Origin: SAR324 cluster bacterium
GTDB taxonomy: Bacteria; SAR324; JACQKK01
Direction of reading: 5' to 3'
Assembly (NCBI GenBank): GCA_022573975.1
Contig: JACZSY010000005.1
Location: forward strand, 1 to 44,433
Length of the DNA stretch: 44,433 nt
Position numbers and translations under genes: made by a program. A model generated the notes under the pieces. The model was not told where the DNA came from and did no database searches. It saw nothing but the letters and a program-made list of their open reading frames with translations. Positions 31,878-39,872 of the stretch are shown here, in pieces; positions within the stretch are counted from its first letter, which is position 1, and the number at the start of each line of letters is the position of its first letter.

Positions 31878-31960
31878 TTGCAGGGGCGTGAGAAGCGGGA
31901 ATTTCCTTCCTTGCGGAAGGGTTCCGGCACCCCCACCACCACCAACGCGTAAAGGAGCCC

Positions 31961-33100
31961 ATGGAGTTCAAAATCAATTCCGTGCCCATGGCGGAACGCC
32001 GCCCCAAGCCCGAGGACGAAAGCAAGCTCGGTTTCGGAAAAATCTACAGCGACCACATGTTCACCATGAAATGGACGCAGGAGATGGGTTGGAGCGCACC
32101 GACGGTAGGAAAGTTCGAGCCGTTGACGCTGTCTCCCGCGGCGTTGGTACTTCATTACGGGCAGACCATTTTCGAAGGATTGAAGGCCTACCCCAATCAG
32201 GACGGCACCATCAACCTGTTCCGCGCGGAGGACAATTGCAGCCGGTTCAACAGGTCCGCGGCCCGGCTGGACCTTCCCCTGTTGGACCAGGGGGTGATGT
32301 TGGAGGCCATCGAGGCCCTGCTGGAACTGGATCACGAATGGATGCCGCGCTCTCACGGCACCTCGTTGTACATCCGGCCCACCATGATCGCCACGGAGCC
32401 TTACATTGGGTTGAAATCCGCATCGGAGGTGCTGTTCTTCATCATCACCGGTCCGGTGGGCGCCTACTATCCCGAGGGATTCAACCCGGTCAAGATCATC
32501 GTCAGCGAAGAATACTCCCGCGCGGGCCCCGGCGGTCTGGGCGCGGTGAAAACGGCGGCCAACTACGCGGCCAGCCTGCTGGCGGAAAAGGAAGCGATCA
32601 GGGCCGGTTATACCCAGGTGCTCTGGCTGGACGCCGCCGAGCGGAAATTCATCGAGGAAGTGGGTGCGATGAACATTCTGTTCAAGATTGGCGGAAAGGT
32701 GGTATCCCCACCCCCCGGCGGCACCATCCTGGACGGCATCACACGCGATTCGGTGCTGAAGCTGTTGAGAAGCTGGGACGTGCCGGTGGAGGAATATCGG
32801 CTCACCATCGGCGAGGTGATCGAAGCCCAGGCCAATGGCACCCTGGAAGAGGTATTCGGCGCCGGCACCGCGGCGGTGATTTCGCCGGTGGGTCACCTGC
32901 ACTACCAGGATCGAACCTATGAGATCGGCGGAGGCCAAATCGGGCCGTTGTCGCTCAAGCTCTTCGACGAGTTGATGGGCATCCAGTATGGCTCCCGGCC
33001 CGATCCGTTCAACTGGATCCGCGAAGTGGCTCCGGCCGGGATGAAACAAACACCGGCCCGGGAAAGCGCGTCCACCCAATTGGCCATGGCCAAGCCCTGA
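31961..33100 (+). CDS. ilvE: Branched-chain amino acid aminotransferase
   Basis: PLP enzyme that interconverts leucine, isoleucine and valine with their 2-oxo acids. The 379 residues and motifs are those of the longer BCAT type shared with eukaryotes: M-F-T-M-K-W-T, L-H-Y-G-Q-T-I-F-E-G-L-K-A-Y, R-P-x-x-N-x-x-R-F-like F-R-A-E-D-N-C-S-R-F-N-R-S-A, the PLP lysine in G-L-G-A-V-K-T-A-A-N-Y-A (Lys197), F-I-E-E-V-G-A-M-N and the phosphate-binding S-P-P-P-G-G-T-I-L-D-G-I-T. The ATG at 31961 follows AAAGGAG. It has its own probable promoter and a structured leader. Confidence 0.97.
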   Translation: MEFKINSVPMAERRPKPEDESKLGFGKIYSDHMFTMKWTQEMGWSAPTVGKFEPLTLSPAALVLHYGQTIFEGLKAYPNQDGTINLFRAEDNCSRFNRSAARLDLPLLDQGVMLEAIEALLELDHEWMPRSHGTSLYIRPTMIATEPYIGLKSASEVLFFIITGPVGAYYPEGFNPVKIIVSEEYSRAGPGGLGAVKTAANYAASLLAEKEAIRAGYTQVLWLDAAERKFIEEVGAMNILFKIGGKVVSPPPGGTILDGITRDSVLKLLRSWDVPVEEYRLTIGEVIEAQANGTLEEVFGAGTAAVISPVGHLHYQDRTYEIGGGQIGPLSLKLFDELMGIQYGSRPDPFNWIREVAPAGMKQTPARESASTQLAMAKP

Positions 33101-33141
33101 GGTGGCCGCCGCTTCATCCGCGCAGCGGTGGTTGGGAGCGC

Positions 33142-33175
33142 ATGATGTTTCGCGCCACATGATGTTTCACGCCAC
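33142..33175. repeat. Two 17-bp tandem repeats
   Basis: atgatgtttcgcgccac followed directly by atgatgtttcacgccac, one base different. Confidence 0.85.
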
Positions 33176-33207
33176 CGCATTTTCCCTCCGCGGTGGCGCG
33201 AAACCCC

Positions 33208-33327
33208 GGAGTGCGAAGCACCGTGTTTTGAAGCACCGTGTTTTGAAGCACCGTGTTTTGAAGCACCGTGTTTTGAAGCGCCTTGTTTTGAAACTCCAGG
33301 GCTTGAAACTCCGATGTCCGAACCCCG
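33208..33327. repeat. About eight 15-bp tandem repeats
   Basis: The unit gtgttttgaagcacc is present three times exactly at 33223-33267, with diverging copies before and after (ggagtgcgaagcacc, gtgttttgaagcgcc, ttgttttgaaactcc, agggcttgaaactcc, gatgtccgaaccccg). The central copies are the most alike and the edges are degraded, as expected if copies are gained and lost in the middle. Confidence 0.93.
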
Positions 33328-33460
33328 GTGGCCCGCGGCGCCGCGGACTGCGCTTCCGCCATTACGGACGGGCGGAAGGGCGGGTGCTCCCATGTCCGCC
33401 CGCTCACGCTTCAAGGGGAGCCGCCCGTTGGGTTGATGGGGCGGAAAGGGGTTGGGCATC

Positions 33461-33490
33461 GTCACTGAATGTCTCGTCACTGAATGTCTT
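33461..33490 (+). repeat. Two 15-bp tandem repeats spanning a start codon
   Basis: gtcactgaatgtctc and gtcactgaatgtctt. Each contains ATGTCT; the second ATG is the start used for the 33484 gene and the first opens a four-codon frame whose TGA touches that start. Confidence 0.85.
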
Positions 33491-33996
33491 TGGATGGATG
33501 CATCTTGTATAAGCAGCGTAAGAATTTACTGGATGTTTATCAGGTCGGCGCGAACCGGGTCGGAATTTTCCGGGAATCTTTCGAGCGGGTGATGGAACTG
33601 GATGGTTTCGAACTGACGCCATCGGGGGAAGTTCATGAGATCTGGGATTTCACCAATTCCATCTCCGGCCTGCGCGGCCGCCTGATCAACGTGGATGGAT
33701 ACCTGGGCGATTCAACGCTGACCCTGACCACCCAGGGCCGGGCCTATCTCGTCACGCGCCAGGAATTCACGCTGGGATTGCTCTTTCCCGGTGCTCCCCG
33801 GCGCCTCAAGCTGAGCGAAATCCGTTACCGGGTGCTCCCCGACAAGGAACAGCGCGCCGCGCTGCCCCTGCTTTGGCCCGTCGGCGCCGTGGACCGGGTG
33901 ATTCGCCACCGCTTCCGGAACATCATCATCCTGGAGGACGGGTTTTTCCTGGAACAAATCGGATTGCGCGGAAAGGTGGAGTCCGCGGGAATTTGA
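33484..33996 (+). CDS. Hypothetical protein, 170 residues
   Basis: No family recognised. The product is soluble, with no signal peptide or membrane helix, and predicted to be beta-rich (alternating hydrophobic residues such as G-R-L-I-N-V-D-G-Y-L, S-T-L-T-L-T-T-Q-G-R-A-Y-L-V-T-R). It ends 81 bases before gatA on the same strand. The ATG chosen lies within a duplicated 15-bp element and has no clear ribosome site, so the true start could be further downstream. Codon use and lack of stops make it a credible gene, with function unknown. Confidence 0.7.
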   Translation: MSLDGCILYKQRKNLLDVYQVGANRVGIFRESFERVMELDGFELTPSGEVHEIWDFTNSISGLRGRLINVDGYLGDSTLTLTTQGRAYLVTRQEFTLGLLFPGAPRRLKLSEIRYRVLPDKEQRAALPLLWPVGAVDRVIRHRFRNIIILEDGFFLEQIGLRGKVESAGI

Positions 33997-34077
33997 AGGA
34001 AGATCCCCCGCCTCGCCAAAAACCCCGCCTTGGCCTCCCCAGCCGCATCTTCCCTGCAACGAGGAGCTGGAATTTCG

Positions 34078-35544
34078 ATGGAGTTATGCGACCGGCCCAT
34101 CCACGCTCTTTTTGCACAGCGGCTGGCCGGGGAGACCACCGCCGTCGAGATCGTGCGCTCCGTGTTGAACCGCATCGGCAAGATGGAACCCCGGCTGCAC
34201 GCCTACATCACGCTCACCCGCGATGGGATGTTGGAAAACGCCGAGGCCGCCGACCGCCGGCTGGCCGATGGTGTTCCGCTTTCCCCCATCGATGGCATGC
34301 CCCTGGCGCTGAAAGATATTTTCTGCACCCAAGGCATCGAAACCACCTGCGGTTCGCGCATCCTGAAAGGCTTTCGCCCTCCCTACGACGCCACCGTGGT
34401 CCAGCGGCTCAAGGCCAAGGGGCTGAACCTGGCCGGGAAAACCAACATGGACGAGTTCGCCATGGGTTCGTCCACGGAAAATTCCGCTTATGCTCCCACC
34501 CGCAATCCCTGGGACCTCTCCCGCGTGCCGGGCGGTTCCTCCGGAGGATCGGCCGCCGCCGTCGCCGCCGGGGAGGCACTGGCCGCCCTGGGCACCGACA
34601 CCGGCGGCTCGATCCGCCAGCCTTGCGGGTTCACCTCCCTGGTCGGCCTCAAACCCACCTACGGGCGGGTCAGCCGCTATGGGATGATCGCCTTCGCCAG
34701 TTCGCTGGACCAATGCGGCGTGATGACCCGGGACACCACCGATGCCGCCTTGCTGCTGGGCCTGATCGCGGGGCACGATCCCCGCGACGCCACCTCCGCC
34801 GTCCGCCCCGTGCCCGATTACCAGGCCGCCCTGGGGAAAGACCTGAAGGGCAAGCGGATCGGCCTGGTGCGGGAGTTTCAGTCCTGGAGCGGGTTGCAGC
34901 CGGCCGTGGCGGAGGCTTTCTCGGACAACGTGGACACGCTCCGCGCATTGGGCGCCGAAGTCGAGACGGTGTCCCTGCCTTCGCTGGAATATGCCATCGC
35001 GGTGTATTACATCCTGGCTCCCTCCGAGGCTTCCTCCAACCTGGGGCGCTATGACGGCGTGCGTTTTGGCCCAAGGACCGCCGGGGCCAAAAACATGCGC
35101 CAGTTGTTCGCCCGCACACGCCAAGAGGGCTTTGGGCCGGAGGTCAAGCGGAGGATCATGCTGGGCACCTTCGCGCTTTCGGCGGGGTATTATGACGCCT
35201 ATTACCTGCGGGCGATGCGTATCCGGGAAATGCTGCGGGCCGATTTCGCCAAGGCCTTCGGGCAGGTTGACCTGATCGCCTGCCCCACCTCGCCGGCGCC
35301 GGCGTTCAAATTGGGCGAGAAAACCGGCGACCCGTTGCTGATGTACATGGTGGATGCCTTTACCCTGCCCGCCAACCTGGCCGGGGTGCCGGCCGTTTCG
35401 GTGCCCGGCGGGTTTTCACCCGAAGGCCTGCCACTGGGATTGCAGTTGATGGCCACCCACTTCGCCGAAGGCGAGTTGCTGCGGGCCGCCCATGCCTTCG
35501 AAAGCGCCACGGAACACCACCGGCGCCGGCCGGAACTCGATTGA
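34078..35544 (+). CDS. gatA: Glutamyl/aspartyl-tRNA amidotransferase subunit A
   Basis: GatA releases ammonia from glutamine for conversion of Glu-tRNA(Gln) and Asp-tRNA(Asn) by GatCAB. The 488 residues carry the amidase signature with the Ser-cisSer-Lys triad at the usual numbers: Lys79 in L-A-L-K-D, Ser154 in G-G-S-S-G-G-S and Ser178 in D-T-G-G-S-I-R-Q-P. The ATG at 34078 follows GAGGAG with good spacing; the open frame before it is unrelated. gatC is not found directly before it and gatB is not within the window, so the genes are split. A general amidase is possible but the full-length match to GatA (R-Y-G-M-I-A-F-A-S-S-L-D-Q) is strong. Confidence 0.95.
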   Translation: MELCDRPIHALFAQRLAGETTAVEIVRSVLNRIGKMEPRLHAYITLTRDGMLENAEAADRRLADGVPLSPIDGMPLALKDIFCTQGIETTCGSRILKGFRPPYDATVVQRLKAKGLNLAGKTNMDEFAMGSSTENSAYAPTRNPWDLSRVPGGSSGGSAAAVAAGEALAALGTDTGGSIRQPCGFTSLVGLKPTYGRVSRYGMIAFASSLDQCGVMTRDTTDAALLLGLIAGHDPRDATSAVRPVPDYQAALGKDLKGKRIGLVREFQSWSGLQPAVAEAFSDNVDTLRALGAEVETVSLPSLEYAIAVYYILAPSEASSNLGRYDGVRFGPRTAGAKNMRQLFARTRQEGFGPEVKRRIMLGTFALSAGYYDAYYLRAMRIREMLRADFAKAFGQVDLIACPTSPAPAFKLGEKTGDPLLMYMVDAFTLPANLAGVPAVSVPGGFSPEGLPLGLQLMATHFAEGELLRAAHAFESATEHHRRRPELD

Positions 35545-35581
35545 TGGAAGGCGGAACCGGGGCGCGGAAAGAAGAGCGGTC

Positions 35582-35872
35582 ATGCTGATCCGCGTCACCC
35601 AGGCCGATTTCGACCAGGCGGCGGAGGTGCTCCCCTCCGAGGCCTTTCCTTCGATGCATCAGGAGTTCGCCGCCAATTTCGCGCTGCGGCGCGCCTTCCC
35701 CTCCGCCGCGGTGATCCGGGTGGACCGGTCGGGAATCGAAATCGATGGGAAGCGATTTCACCGTCCCTGGATGCTGCACAAGCGACACCGGCCCTATCGC
35801 TTCAAGCTGAGCCGATCGAGGCTATGGGTGCGAATCCACGATCTGATGGGCGTTTTTTACAGGGAGGGATGA
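35582..35872 (+). CDS. Hypothetical protein, 96 residues
   Basis: Small soluble protein without recognised family. It begins M-L-I-R-V-T-Q-A-D-F-D and has a basic central part (H-R-P-W-M-L-H-K-R-H-R-P-Y-R) rich in Arg, His and Trp, which might bind nucleic acid, although no motif supports this. The ATG at 35582 is preceded by GAAGAG. It starts 37 bases after gatA on the same strand and is probably co-transcribed. Confidence 0.65.
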   Translation: MLIRVTQADFDQAAEVLPSEAFPSMHQEFAANFALRRAFPSAAVIRVDRSGIEIDGKRFHRPWMLHKRHRPYRFKLSRSRLWVRIHDLMGVFYREG

Positions 35873-35953
35873 TGGGGGAGGGAGGCGAGCCCGGCGGAGT
35901 GGCCGGCCATGGCCCGGCCGCGGGCGCTCACTGGCGGTGATTACTGGCGGCGT

Positions 35954-36355
35954 TCATTCCCGGTGCTTTTCGATCCAACGGATGTTCTGTTCCACCGATT
36001 TCCACCCCTGGCGCCACAGCCTGCCCTTGCCCCATAGCCCGAGGTTAAAGGGATGATAAGGGTTGGAGAATCTTGAGCGGCCATCCATGCGGGCCTTCCT
36101 GCCCTCGTCTTTGGCCGATTGCTTGGCCTGGGCCCGCTGGGTTTCCTTGACCCCGCCCAATTCATGGAAACGTTGCAGGATTTCCTGGCGTTTGCGGGGG
36201 CTGGTTTCCTCCTTGGCCCGATCCCGCAGCCGGGCCAGTTCGCCGCCCACCTTACGGTTCCGGTAACCGCTGAAACGCCAAACCAGGGCCAAAACCACCA
36301 AGGCCAGCACGATCAAAACCGCCGGGTCGAAAAAAATCCTGGCATCCATGTCCAT
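35954..36355 (-). CDS. Hypothetical single-span membrane protein
   Basis: 133 residues. The start ATG follows GGGGGAA. An N-terminal helix (V-L-I-V-L-A-L-V-V-L-A-L-V-W, about 13-27) is followed by a cytoplasmic, highly charged helical region (R-D-R-A-K-E-E-T-S-P-R-K-R-Q-E-I) and a C-terminal part rich in Trp, Gly and basic residues (N-L-G-L-W-G-K-G-R-L-W-R-Q-G-W). The layout suggests an inner-membrane anchor with a basic tail. No family recognised; 36385-36444 just upstream is a 15-bp repeat array. Confidence 0.7.
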   Translation of the reverse strand: MDMDARIFFDPAVLIVLALVVLALVWRFSGYRNRKVGGELARLRDRAKEETSPRKRQEILQRFHELGGVKETQRAQAKQSAKDEGRKARMDGRSRFSNPYHPFNLGLWGKGRLWRQGWKSVEQNIRWIEKHRE

Positions 36356-36384
36356 GCTTCCCCCGCCGTCCTGGGCGGTACTAT

Positions 36385-36444
36385 GCGGTTTACAGCGACG
36401 CGGTTTACAGCGATGCGGTTTACAGCGAAGCGGTTTGCGGCGAA
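36385..36444. repeat. Four 15-bp tandem repeats
   Basis: gcggtttacagcgac, gcggtttacagcgat, gcggtttacagcgaa and gcggtttgcggcgaa. They occupy most of the 96-base gap between two minus-strand genes, directly upstream of the 35954 gene. Confidence 0.93.
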
Positions 36445-36451
36445 TAAATCA

Positions 36452-37057
36452 TTACAGATTTTCCCGCGGGTGTTTGGCCATGTCCCGGCCGGCCTGTCCG
36501 GCTTCCACCCCTTCGATCTGATCGGCTATCATCCGGCCCATCGAGGGCAGCCGGGAGCGTTCGATTTGGGCGGTCTGCTCCCACAACCTGGAACGCACCA
36601 GGGCTTTCGAGCAATGCAGAAAGGCCTCATGGACCTCCACCAGCAGCCCTGTGCTGGGAATCTTGCCATTGACGGCCTGGGACTCGAGCCGCGAGCCGCC
36701 GGCCACGATGCGCGCCCGGCCGTTGATGCGCAGGGTTTCATTCACGCCCGGAATCATGAAAATCAACCCGACCTGAGGATTTTCGAGGATGTTTCTCATG
36801 CCATCCAGGCGGTTGTTGCCGGGCCGGTCCGGAATGAGTAGGGTTTTATGGTCCACCACCTTCACGAAACCGGGAGCATCGCCTTTCGGGGAGACATCGG
36901 CCCGCCCATCGGCCGAGGCGGAACCGATCAGCAGAAACGGGCTCAGGGCGATGAAATTCCTGCAATGGACGTCCAATGCGGGCATCACCTTGCGCCGCGC
37001 CCGCTGCGAAGTTTCTCCATAGAGCGCTTCCAATTGGGATAGATCGTTGATTTCCAT
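36452..37057 (-). CDS. Pyridoxamine 5'-phosphate oxidase family protein
   Basis: Split-barrel flavin-binding family protein of 201 residues, like the MSMEG_1061 type. Visible blocks are F-L-L-I-G-S-A-S-A-D-G-R-A-D-V-S-P-K-G-D, L-L-I-P-D-R-P-G-N-N-R-L-D-G-M-R-N-I-L and V-G-L-I-F-M-I-P-G-V-N-E-T-L-R-I-N-G-R-A, which shape the FMN or similar cofactor pocket. The C-terminal part (F-L-H-C-S-K-A-L-x-R-S-R-L-W) also belongs to the family. The exact activity is unknown; members are often called general stress or putative FMN proteins. ATG 37057 follows AGGAG with 6-base spacing. Confidence 0.9.
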   Translation of the reverse strand: MEINDLSQLEALYGETSQRARRKVMPALDVHCRNFIALSPFLLIGSASADGRADVSPKGDAPGFVKVVDHKTLLIPDRPGNNRLDGMRNILENPQVGLIFMIPGVNETLRINGRARIVAGGSRLESQAVNGKIPSTGLLVEVHEAFLHCSKALVRSRLWEQTAQIERSRLPSMGRMIADQIEGVEAGQAGRDMAKHPRENL

Positions 37058-37369
37058 GCCCGGCTCCTGGCTGGTGGGAAAATATGCTGGAGGAGAAAAA
37101 TGAACCACCGCGCCGCGACCGGCGAGGTGTCGAAACATCGGTTTTTATTTGCCGCAAGCGGCGGGGAATGGCCCCGTACGAAAAGATTCACCGCCCCCGG
37201 CGCCCTCCCCGTTCGGGATTATTAAGGCATAGATCGGCGCGATTGTTAAGCCGTCGTTCCCACTGGCGGTGGGGGGTTGAGTCCCGGCCCCCGTATTGGA
37301 TAGGATAGGGCGCAATCGGGATGATTTGGAGGACATCCTTCTTTTCCAATCATAAAAAAGCGGATTGCC
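37058..37369. other. Divergent promoter region before the DUF1272 gene
   Basis: 312 bases. A plus-strand promoter can be proposed: TTGAGT (37277-37282), 18 bases, TAGGAT (37301-37306), 64 bases before the DUF1272 start. No gene, repeat array or strong hairpin is seen. Confidence 0.4.
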
Positions 37370-37552
37370 ATGGCGTTGGAAATGAAAACGGAATGCGAAA
37401 AATGCCAGGCTGGACTTCCCTGGAACGCGGAAGCCCACATATGCAGTTTTGAATGCACGTTCTGTCCATCCTGCACCGAGGAGATGGATGCGGTGTGCCC
37501 CAATTGCGGAGGAGAACTGCTGACCCGCCCCAGGCGGCGTCCGCTCTCCTGA
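37370..37552 (+). CDS. DUF1272 zinc-ribbon protein
   Basis: A 60-residue protein that matches the DUF1272 family almost end to end: M-x-L-E-M-K-T-E-C-E-K-C then A-H-I-C-S-F-E-C-T-F-C-P-S-C and V-C-P-N-C-G-G-E-L. The nine or so Cys form at least two zinc-binding pairs (C-x-x-C near 9-12, 32-35 and 43-46). The family role is unknown; proteins of this type may bind RNA or act as small zinc proteins. It stands alone between a flavin-type gene and rlmN, with its own likely promoter. Confidence 0.9.
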   Translation: MALEMKTECEKCQAGLPWNAEAHICSFECTFCPSCTEEMDAVCPNCGGELLTRPRRRPLS

Positions 37553-37741
37553 CGGGATCGCCCGAAATCACCGCCGGATTTCACCGCTCGATTTCACCGC
37601 GGGACAGCCACGCCCGGTTCATCACCGGACTTTCCACCCCGCCCCCCGCGCGCCCGCTCCGAACCGGGATGGGAGACCCGTCCAATCCGGGAAACCATGG
37701 GGGCGGCCCTGGAAGGGTTCCGGGAGCGGTTTGGCGGGCGG

Positions 37742-38917
37742 CTAGCCCGAAGCCCTTTCCTCGGGTTCCATCCCTTCCCTGGCGGGAATCTTTCCCGCGA
37801 ACGCTCCACCGGTGACCAGTTGGCCGCAGGCGGCCTGTATGTCCTGGCCCTTGGAAATCCGCAACGTGGTCAGCAACCCCTTGTTCAGCAGCACTCGCTG
37901 AAATTCGCGGGCGTGTTCCATGGAGGGGGCCTGGAAGGCGCTGCCGGGATGGGGGTTGTAGGGAATCAGGTTGACCTTGCATTTGAAGCCATGAAGCAGG
38001 CGCACCAGCTTGCGGGCATTGTCCAAGCCGTCGGTGACGTCCTTCAACAAGACGTATTCGAAAGTGATCCTGTAGCGGTTTTCCGAAGTCAACTGGCGGC
38101 AGGCGTCCAATACCGCCTCGATGTTCCAGCGCCGGTTGATCGGCATCAGCGCGGCCCGCATCTCGTCGGTCACGCCATTGAGAGAGACCGCCAGATTGGC
38201 GCGCACGCCATCGCGGGCGTAGCGGAGAATGGCCGGCACCAGGCCGGAGGTGGAAACCGTGAGCCGCCGCGCCGAGAGGCAGAATCCGGTGTCTTCCTGC
38301 AGGATGTTCAAGGCGTCCATCAGGTTGTCGTAATTGTGCAGCGGCTCGCCCATGCCCATGAACACGATGTTGCGCACCTCCTTTTCCGGCGGCAGGTGGC
38401 GCGCCACCTCCACCACCTGTTGCACGATCTCCCCCGCGCTCAGGTTGCGCATCAATCCCATGGCCGCCGTGGCGCAGAACACGCACCCCATGGCGCAGCC
38501 CACCTGGGTGGACACGCAGACCGTGTATTGGGTGCGGTTGGGCATCAGCACGGTCTCGATCACCGCGCCGTCATCGAGCCGGAAGGCGAATTTGAGGGAA
38601 CCGTCCCGGGAGGTCAGCCGGGAGTCCAAGGCCAACCCCCCCAGGTGGAAGTGCATGCTCAGGGTGGCGCGCAGTTCCTTGGACAGGTTGGTGGCCTGGC
38701 TCCAATCGGCGATTCGGTGATGGTAGAGCCACTGGAAAACCTGCCGCGCCCGGAACGGCTTTTCGCCCTTGGCGGAGAACCAGCCATGGAGGGCCTCCAG
38801 GGTGTAGTTCTTGATATTTTCCGGGGGTTTGCCGGTGTCCATGTTCGTGCCGGTGTCCATGGATTTCCTTGCGGCCGCTTCCCGATCGCGGCTGGTGGAT
38901 GGGATGTGGGCGCCCAT
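37742..38917 (-). CDS. rlmN: 23S rRNA (adenine-2503-C2)-methyltransferase / tRNA A37 methyltransferase RlmN
   Basis: Radical SAM enzyme that methylates A2503 of 23S rRNA and A37 of some tRNAs. The cluster motif C-A-M-G-C-V-F-C is at about 141-148, G-M-G-E-P-L-x-N-Y near 194, and the methyl-carrying Cys at about 364 in A-A-C-G-Q-L. The 391 residues include an N-terminal extension with two M-D-T-G-x units encoded by 18-bp repeats; the conserved part starts near N-I-K-N-Y-T-L. Possible starts are 38917, 38860 and 38842. It begins 1 base after the psd stop, so the two are co-transcribed. Confidence 0.96.
   Translation of the reverse strand: MGAHIPSTSRDREAAARKSMDTGTNMDTGKPPENIKNYTLEALHGWFSAKGEKPFRARQVFQWLYHHRIADWSQATNLSKELRATLSMHFHLGGLALDSRLTSRDGSLKFAFRLDDGAVIETVLMPNRTQYTVCVSTQVGCAMGCVFCATAAMGLMRNLSAGEIVQQVVEVARHLPPEKEVRNIVFMGMGEPLHNYDNLMDALNILQEDTGFCLSARRLTVSTSGLVPAILRYARDGVRANLAVSLNGVTDEMRAALMPINRRWNIEAVLDACRQLTSENRYRITFEYVLLKDVTDGLDNARKLVRLLHGFKCKVNLIPYNPHPGSAFQAPSMEHAREFQRVLLNKGLLTTLRISKGQDIQAACGQLVTGGAFAGKIPAREGMEPEERASG
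38829..38864. repeat. Two 18-bp tandem repeats at the rlmN 5' end
   Basis: ttgccggtgtccatgttc and gtgccggtgtccatggat. On the minus strand they encode two M-D-T-G-x-x units, each with an ATG that could start RlmN. Confidence 0.85.
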
Positions 38918-38918
38918 T

Positions 38919-39776
38919 TCAATCGGTCCCCGCGGTTCCCGTGAAATAGCCGATGGTCTGGCCCATGCGCACCGGGTCCCCTGCCCGCAATGCGGACATT
39001 TCGGTTTCTCCGGGACGGGTCAACAGGATCACCGTGGAGCCAACCTGAAACCGGCCCACCTCGTCACCGGCTTCGACTTCGAATACAGGGTTCAAGGTGT
39101 GGGTGAACGCCGCCGCGCCGGAACGATTGGTGACCAATGGATGATAAACCAGCCGGATGCCTCCCACAACCGTGGCGCCGACGGCCACCAGCGCCACCTC
39201 GCCCAGGGGCGCTTCCAGCAAAGCCGTCACCCGCTCATTGCGGGAAAACAACCGGGGTACGCCCTGGACACCCAGGGCGCCGACGGTCCACAAGTCCCCT
39301 GGGACATAGGCGAACCGGCGAATCGTTCCGCGGCAGGGGCTATGGATGCGGTGGTAGTCCCGGGGCGAAAGATAGAGTGTGAGCGCCTGACCGCCATCGA
39401 ACTTTTCCCACCCCTCCACGCCCCTCAGCAATTCGGAAAGGGAATAGGCTTTTCCCTTGGCCTGGATCAACTTTCCCCCGCTCACCCGGTGCAGGGACAG
39501 CACGGTGCCGTCCACCGGACTGACCAGCGGCGACCCGGAGGAATCGATGGGCCGGGCGCCGGGTTTCAGTCCCCGGGTGAAAAACGCGTTGAAGGTACGG
39601 AACCCGCCGGAAGGCGCCTCGAAATCGCCCATGTCGATCCGGAACCAGCCGGCGTAAAGGCGGATTCCAGCGCCCAGCAGCCAGCGCGGCCAGGGGGTAT
39701 CGGCGAAGATTCCCATCAGCCGGCTGAACAACCGCTTGGGGAACCAACGGAAAAAGAGAAAATAAAGGGTGGACAT
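38919..39776 (-). CDS. psd: Phosphatidylserine decarboxylase
   Basis: Makes phosphatidylethanolamine from phosphatidylserine at the inner membrane. The 285-residue proenzyme has the family's F-N-A-F-F-T-R-G-L-K-P-G-A-R-P-I, catalytic Asp89 in S-P-V-D-G-T, L-Y-L-S-P-R-D-Y-H-R-I-H-S-P with His142 and His145, and the self-cleavage site V-G-S-T (Ser247), where the usual form is L-G-S-T. Cleavage would give the pyruvoyl prosthetic group. It lies between ftsH and rlmN on the minus strand. The 96-base gap after ftsH contains two hairpins. pssA is not in the window. Confidence 0.95.
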   Translation of the reverse strand: MSTLYFLFFRWFPKRLFSRLMGIFADTPWPRWLLGAGIRLYAGWFRIDMGDFEAPSGGFRTFNAFFTRGLKPGARPIDSSGSPLVSPVDGTVLSLHRVSGGKLIQAKGKAYSLSELLRGVEGWEKFDGGQALTLYLSPRDYHRIHSPCRGTIRRFAYVPGDLWTVGALGVQGVPRLFSRNERVTALLEAPLGEVALVAVGATVVGGIRLVYHPLVTNRSGAAAFTHTLNPVFEVEAGDEVGRFQVGSTVILLTRPGETEMSALRAGDPVRMGQTIGYFTGTAGTD

Positions 39777-39790
39777 GCCCGATCCGCCGC

Positions 39791-39843
39791 AGGAATTATT
39801 CCTGGGGGTTCCCTGAGTGGAGTGCGCGGAATAATCTCCGCGC
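39791..39843 (-). promoter_or_regulatory. Two hairpins between ftsH and psd
   Basis: AGGAATTATTCCT at 39791-39803 is a 6+6 palindrome around one base, and GCGCGGA-ATAATC-TCCGCGC at 39824-39843 is a 7-bp stem with a 6-base loop. Neither is followed by a clear U-run on the minus strand, so processing sites or weak terminators are equally possible. Confidence 0.45.
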
Positions 39844-39872
39844 GGTATGGTTTCTACGCCGGCGGGCCGGTT

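Larger units (their letters stand above)
33101..33483. other. Repeat-filled gap between ilvE and the next gene
   Basis: 383 bases dominated by three repeat blocks (33142-33175, 33208-33327, 33461-33490). Because the units are 15 bp, open frames exist on both strands, one giving L-Q-N-T-V repeats, but none has a ribosome site or family signal. No promoter of good quality is seen. Confidence 0.6.

Noticed and set aside
33102-33512. Open frames through the 15-bp array (for example repeated K-H-R-V-L)
   Set aside because: Any stop-free 15-bp unit gives an open frame; no start signal or conserved domain is present.
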